61,681 bases of DNA, taken from positions 1-61,681 of the forward strand of contig NZ_KQ949087.1 in the NCBI RefSeq assembly GCF_001514305.1, in the 5' to 3' direction. The notes beneath the pieces are model-generated. The model made no database searches and was not told the DNA's origin. It saw only the letters and a list, made by a program, of their open reading frames with translations. The translations under genes were made by a program, and so were the position numbers. This DNA comes from Streptomyces dysideae. Its GTDB lineage: Bacteria > Actinomycetota > Actinomycetes > Streptomycetales > Streptomycetaceae. Below are positions 60,109 to 61,681 of this stretch, piece by piece. Position 1 is the first letter of the stretch; each line of letters opens with the position of its first letter.

Positions 60109-60815
60109 CGTCGATTCAGGAAGAGCGCACGACCGACGACTTGAAGGCACTCGCCGAGCAGGCGGGCCGCGACCTGGAGGACGCCTCCGCGCTGGAGATC
60201 CTCCAGTGGGCGGTCGACACCTTCGGGAAGCGCTTCTGCGTGACCTCCTCGATGGAGGACGCGGTGGTCGCCCACCTCGCCTCCCGCGCGATGCCCGGCG
60301 TGGACGTCGTGTTCCTCGACACCGGCTACCACTTCGAGGAGACCATCGGCACCCGCGACGCCGTGGAGGCCGTGATGGACGTCAACGTCATCACGCTCAC
60401 CCCGCGTCAGACGGTCGCCGAGCAGGACGCCGAGTTCGGCCCCAAGCTGCACGACCGGGACCCCGACCGGTGCTGCGCCATGCGCAAGGTCGAGCCCCTG
60501 GAGCGCGGGCTGAAGAACTACCTGGCCTGGGCGACCGGTCTGCGCCGTGACGAGTCCCCGACCCGGGCGAACACCCCGGTCGTCGGCTGGGACGAGAAGC
60601 GCCAGAAGGTCAAGATCTCCCCGATCGCCCGCTGGACCCAGGACGACGTGGACGCGTACGTCGCCGAACACGGCGTACTGACCAACCCCCTGCTGATGGA
60701 CGGCTACGCCTCCGTCGGCTGCGCCCCCTGCACCCGCCGCGTCCTGGAGGGCGAGGACGCGCGCGCCGGCCGCTGGGCGGGCCGTGGCAAGACCGAGTGC
60801 GGACTGCACGGCTGA
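60105..60815 (+). CDS. cysH: APS/PAPS reductase (iron-sulfur type)
   Basis: A 236-residue enzyme that reduces adenylylsulfate to sulfite. The PP-loop-like segment is TSSMEDAVVAHLA and the sulfate-binding segment LDTGYHFEET. The four cysteines of a [4Fe-4S] cluster are present: Cys123-Cys124 (DRCCAMRKVEPL), Cys206 and Cys209 (VGCAPC). The catalytic Cys232 is in the C-terminal ECGLHG. The cluster indicates APS as substrate. The start overlaps the preceding stop (ATGA). Confidence 0.93.
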   Translation: MTSIQEERTTDDLKALAEQAGRDLEDASALEILQWAVDTFGKRFCVTSSMEDAVVAHLASRAMPGVDVVFLDTGYHFEETIGTRDAVEAVMDVNVITLTPRQTVAEQDAEFGPKLHDRDPDRCCAMRKVEPLERGLKNYLAWATGLRRDESPTRANTPVVGWDEKRQKVKISPIARWTQDDVDAYVAEHGVLTNPLLMDGYASVGCAPCTRRVLEGEDARAGRWAGRGKTECGLHG

Positions 60816-60842
60816 CCGATGACGACGACCATGGAGGATCAC

Positions 60843-61379
60843 GTGACGAGCGGAGCCACCGTCTGGCTCACGGGTCTGCCGAGTGCCGGCAAGACCACCA
60901 TCGCGTACGAGCTGGCCGGCCGGCTCCGTGAGGAGGGCCACCGCGTCGAGGTGCTCGACGGCGACGAGATCCGCGAGTTCATCTCGGCGGGCCTCGGCTT
61001 CAGCCGCGAGGACCGGCACACCAACGTGCAGCGCATCGGCTTCCTCGCCGAACTGCTCGCCCGCAACGGCGTCAAGGCGCTCGTCCCGGTGATCGCGCCG
61101 TACGTGGACAGCCGCGAGGCGGTGCGCAAGCGCCACCAGGAGAGCGGGGCCGCGTACATCGAGGTGCACGTGGCGACTCCGGTCGAGGTGTGCTCCGTAC
61201 GCGATGTGAAGGGTCTGTATGCCAAGCAGGCCGCCGGTGAGCTGTCGGGGCTGACCGGGGTCGACGACCCGTACGAGGAGCCCGAGTCGCCCGACCTGCG
61301 GATCGAGTCCCAGGACCAGACCGTGCAGGAGTCCGCGGCGTCGGTGTACGCCCTGCTCACCGAAAGGGGACTGGCATGA
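60843..61379 (+). CDS. cysC: Adenylylsulfate kinase
   Basis: A 178-residue kinase that phosphorylates APS to PAPS. The P-loop GLPSAGKTT (residues 11-19), EVLDGDEIREF, and FSREDRHTNVQRIGFLAELL are typical. The GTG at 60843 with GGAGG six bases upstream is preferred over ATG 60819. The TGA overlaps the ATG of cysD. Presence of CysC alongside an APS-type CysH suggests that PAPS is needed for other uses (sulfation or an alternative route). Confidence 0.92.
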   Translation: MTSGATVWLTGLPSAGKTTIAYELAGRLREEGHRVEVLDGDEIREFISAGLGFSREDRHTNVQRIGFLAELLARNGVKALVPVIAPYVDSREAVRKRHQESGAAYIEVHVATPVEVCSVRDVKGLYAKQAAGELSGLTGVDDPYEEPESPDLRIESQDQTVQESAASVYALLTERGLA

Positions 61380-61681
61380 CGACTACCGTCGCCACGGTGG
61401 AGGAGGGTACGGATTCCCCGTATGCCCTCTCGCACCTGGACGCCCTCGAGTCCGAGGCGGTGCACATCTTCCGCGAGGTCGCGGGCGAGTTCGAGCGGCC
61501 GGTGATTCTGTTCTCCGGTGGCAAGGACTCCATCGTCATGCTGCATCTGGCGCTGAAGGCGTTCTCGCCGGCGCCGGTGCCGTTCTCGCTGCTGCACGTG
61601 GACACCGGGCACAACTTCCCCGAGGTGCTGGAGTACCGGGACCGTACGGTGGCCGAGCACGGGCTGCGGCTGCATGTCGCG
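61376..61681 (+). CDS. cysD: Sulfate adenylyltransferase subunit 2 (partial)
   Basis: The first 102 residues; the gene continues past the window edge. The ATP-pyrophosphatase loop RPVILFSGGKDSIVMLHLAL and HVDTGHNFPEVLEYRDR are diagnostic of CysD, which with CysN makes APS from sulfate and ATP. Its ATG overlaps the cysC stop (ATGA). Confidence 0.93.
   Translation, partial: MTTTVATVEEGTDSPYALSHLDALESEAVHIFREVAGEFERPVILFSGGKDSIVMLHLALKAFSPAPVPFSLLHVDTGHNFPEVLEYRDRTVAEHGLRLHVA

Overview
The window is about 70% G+C, has actinobacterial codon use, short GTG/ATG intergenic couplings, many Tat-type signal peptides, MsiK-type sugar importers without their own ATPase, WhiJ/AbaA-like loci and a mycobacterial-type sulfite reductase operon. 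All of this points to a Streptomyces chromosome. No tRNA, rRNA or CRISPR array was seen.

Region 1 (about 1-42 kb) is a large plant cell-wall (pectin, rhamnogalacturonan-I, arabinan, arabinogalactan) utilisation island. It starts with a secreted set: CE12 acetylesterase, PL4 rhamnogalacturonan lyase, two GH43 enzymes, a DUF2264 protein, and a membrane-anchored beta-helix protein with autotransporter-type repeats. A six-gene minus-strand operon follows (32009 to 22373): solute-binding lipoprotein, two permeases, a GH28-like enzyme and two alginate-lyase-family proteins, with a carboxylesterase just downstream. Next come a hydroxyacid dehydrogenase, a LacI regulator and a second importer operon (36004-40799) ending in an intracellular GH43, then a third LacI regulator. 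Two operator words recur upstream of these units, an AAGCGCTT-centred word and AACCGGTT, and suggest one LacI-controlled regulon.

The island is scarred. Between 12.9 and 20.6 kb lie two copies of a 202-bp inverted-repeat element around a mmuM-lacI pair. There are also truncated WhiJ-type and AbaA-type genes, an internal fragment of an aldo/keto reductase, the 3' end of an NRPS-like gene coupled to a glycosyltransferase, and GH43 and GH127 remnants. The GH43 remnant carries a 156-bp MITE-like insertion with an 8-bp target duplication. The GH127 remnant carries a 235-bp one with a 5-bp duplication. A GH51 remnant lies at 32.4 kb.

Region 2 (42-57.8 kb) is ordinary Streptomyces accessory and housekeeping content: short HTH protein, DinB-like protein, VOC proteins, DoxX, a second broken WhiJ/AbaA-type locus with an intact DUF397 gene, DUF5954, a truncated TnpB-related gene, AraC regulators (one frameshifted), YihY/BrkB, AidB-like acyl-CoA dehydrogenase, a GAF-HTH regulator, a secreted protein and a GNAT enzyme. 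Several genes here have a -10-like hexamer 6-7 nt before the start codon and are probably leaderless.

Region 3 (57.9 kb to the end) is the assimilatory sulfate operon: a 27-codon leader peptide, ferredoxin-dependent sulfite reductase, a small zinc-ribbon protein, CysH, CysC and the start of CysD. Nearly every junction after sirA overlaps by four bases.
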